This document shows, one piece after another, positions 7,536-8,040 of a DNA stretch of 8,040 bases. A program made the position numbers and the translations under genes. This DNA is from an uncultured Bacteroides sp. (GTDB taxonomy: Bacteria > Bacteroidota > Bacteroidia > Bacteroidales > UBA11471). The number at the start of each line of letters is the position of its first letter. Position 1 is the stretch's first letter. The notes under the pieces are model-generated. The model saw only the letters and a list, made by a program, of their open reading frames with translations, searched no databases and was not told the DNA's origin. The stretch is from positions 1 to 8,040 of the forward strand of contig CAJLYN010000093.1 of the NCBI GenBank assembly GCA_905210875.1, written 5' to 3'.

Positions 7536-7567
7536 CAAAGGTAGATAAAAATACTTTGAAACGGAAA
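7536..7567 (-). promoter_or_regulatory. Promoter of the ribB-deoR operon
   Basis: On the - strand, TACCTTTG (bases 7543 down to 7536) is a perfect Bacteroidetes -7 element (TAnnTTTG). TTTC at 7567-7564 lies 20 bases upstream and matches the -33 TTTG in three of four positions. Transcription would start near 7527-7531, giving a leader of only about 10-13 bases before the ATG at 7518. Confidence 0.6.
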
Positions 7568-7588
7568 TGTAGCAGCTTGTTTTTTTAT

Positions 7589-7635
7589 TATTAATGTTTT
7601 GTATGATTCCGTTTTGCTTTTAATATTAATGTTTT
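7589..7635. repeat. 12-bp direct repeat TATTAATGTTTT, two copies
   Basis: TATTAATGTTTT occurs at 7589-7600 and again at 7624-7635, with starts 35 bases apart. The second copy overlaps the palindrome TTAATATTAA at 7620-7629. The pair lies between the divergent ribB and transketolase promoters, a position suited to operator sites, but the sequence is of low complexity. Confidence 0.6.
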
Positions 7636-7665
7636 AAACGAAACTAAATCCTGCTTTTATTTTTG
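7633..7665 (+). promoter_or_regulatory. Candidate distal promoter of the transketolase gene
   Basis: TATTTTTG at 7658-7665 is a perfect TAnnTTTG -7 element. TTTA at 7633-7636, 21 bases upstream, matches the -33 TTTG in three of four positions. It would give a leader of about 105 bases. Chance matches are likely in DNA this rich in T, so the call is weak. Confidence 0.35.
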
Positions 7666-7721
7666 TTTTACAGATATAAATATTAAAATAAGTGAAAATG
7701 TTTTTGTTTTCTTTCGATTTT

Positions 7722-7753
7722 CTTGTTTCTTTATTTTTAGTTTCTTTTATTTG
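7722..7753 (+). promoter_or_regulatory. Candidate proximal promoter of the transketolase gene
   Basis: TTTATTTG at 7746-7753 matches TAnnTTTG with one mismatch (T for A). CTTG at 7722-7725 is 20 bases upstream and matches three of four -33 positions. Transcription would begin near 7760 with a leader of about 17 bases. It is an alternative to the distal candidate at 7633-7665. Confidence 0.25.
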
Positions 7754-7776
7754 CAATACAAATTAACGAGAAAACC

Positions 7777-8040
7777 ATGAAGACAAAAGATTTGGAGTTA
7801 CAGTCGGAAAGAAATCGAAAACGGTTGGTCGAGATCGTATATAAAGCCAAAGCCGGTCACATCGGTGGAGATCTTTCCTGTTTGAATGTTCTGACTGCTC
7901 TCTATTATGAAATAATGCGAGTAGATGCCGGTAATCCAAAGTGGCCGGCTCGAGATCGTTTTATTATGAGTAAAGGGCATTGTGTGGAGGCCTTGTATGT
8001 AACACTTGAATCGAAAGGTTTTATCTCCTCTGAGGTGGTA
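7777..8040 (+). CDS. Transketolase, N-terminal (ThDP-binding) subunit, 3' end outside window
   Basis: The first 88 residues are present and the frame is open to the right edge; N-terminal transketolase subunits usually run to about 270-280 residues. Transketolase moves two-carbon ketol units between sugar phosphates with thiamine diphosphate, linking pentose phosphates to glycolysis. Visible motifs are KAGHIGGDLSCLNVLTALYYE (about residues 25-45; the conserved His is His28), WPARDRFIMSKGH (56-68) and EALYVTLESKGFI. The GHIGG...SKGH form, rather than GHPGG with DPGH, is typical of split transketolases whose C-terminal half is a separate gene; that partner would be expected just right of the window. 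The ATG at 7777 fits the family start. It diverges from ribB-deoR. Such split enzymes are often specialised for a particular catabolic route; which one cannot be seen here. Confidence 0.9.
   Translation, partial: MKTKDLELQSERNRKRLVEIVYKAKAGHIGGDLSCLNVLTALYYEIMRVDAGNPKWPARDRFIMSKGHCVEALYVTLESKGFISSEVV

Larger units (their letters stand above)
7519..7776. other. A+T-rich divergent intergenic region between ribB and transketolase
   Basis: This 258-bp stretch has no credible gene. It is far richer in A+T than its flanking genes and holds the ribB promoter, candidate transketolase promoters, a 12-bp direct repeat (7589-7600 and 7624-7635), a 10-bp palindrome TTAATATTAA (7620-7629) and a run of TTTC motifs (7708-7744). 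The density of simple motifs suggests regulation, although biased base composition alone produces many such matches. Confidence 0.7.

Noticed and set aside
7798..7980. 60-codon open frame on the - strand opposite the transketolase gene
   Set aside because: It is antisense to clear transketolase motifs (GHIGG, SKGH) and has no independent support.

Overview
This window looks like chromosomal DNA from a member of the Bacteroidales (Bacteroides, Parabacteroides, Barnesiella or a relative). The evidence is the gene set (B12-dependent ribonucleotide reductase, a DPE2-like 4-alpha-glucanotransferase with two starch-binding modules, a TetR-fabG-rluA cluster), promoters of the Bacteroidetes type (TTTG / TAnnTTTG), the lack of clear Shine-Dalgarno sequences, and moderate G+C in genes against very A+T-rich intergenic DNA. 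The genus cannot be fixed from the sequence alone. I see no insertion sequence, prophage, CRISPR array, tRNA or rRNA.

Left part (1-3900, + strand): the C-terminal half of a class II ribonucleotide reductase runs in from the left edge. Its stop codon overlaps the start of a large GH77 4-alpha-glucanotransferase by one base, so the two are probably co-transcribed although their functions are unrelated. The glucanotransferase gene contains a strong 13-bp perfect hairpin in its first quarter.

Middle (3901-6126, + strand): a near-perfect Bacteroidetes promoter drives a compact three-gene operon: a TetR-type regulator, the fatty-acid reductase FabG, and an RluA-type pseudouridine synthase, with 10-bp gaps between genes. 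It ends at a 17-bp-stem bidirectional terminator shared with the convergent operon on the other strand.

Right part (6127-8040): ribB (stand-alone 3,4-dihydroxy-2-butanone 4-phosphate synthase) and a DeoR-family regulator form a two-gene operon on the - strand, 4 bp apart. A 258-bp A+T-rich divergent region separates it from a rightward gene for the N-terminal (thiamine-diphosphate-binding) half of a split transketolase, cut by the right edge. RibB consumes ribulose 5-phosphate and transketolase handles pentose phosphates. DeoR-family sensors usually respond to phosphorylated sugars, so the regulator may control this divergent pair; that is an inference.

Overall the window is mostly conserved housekeeping sequence. 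The parts most worth a second look are the repeat-containing divergent region and the ribB-deoR // transketolase arrangement; I found no convincing wholly new system.
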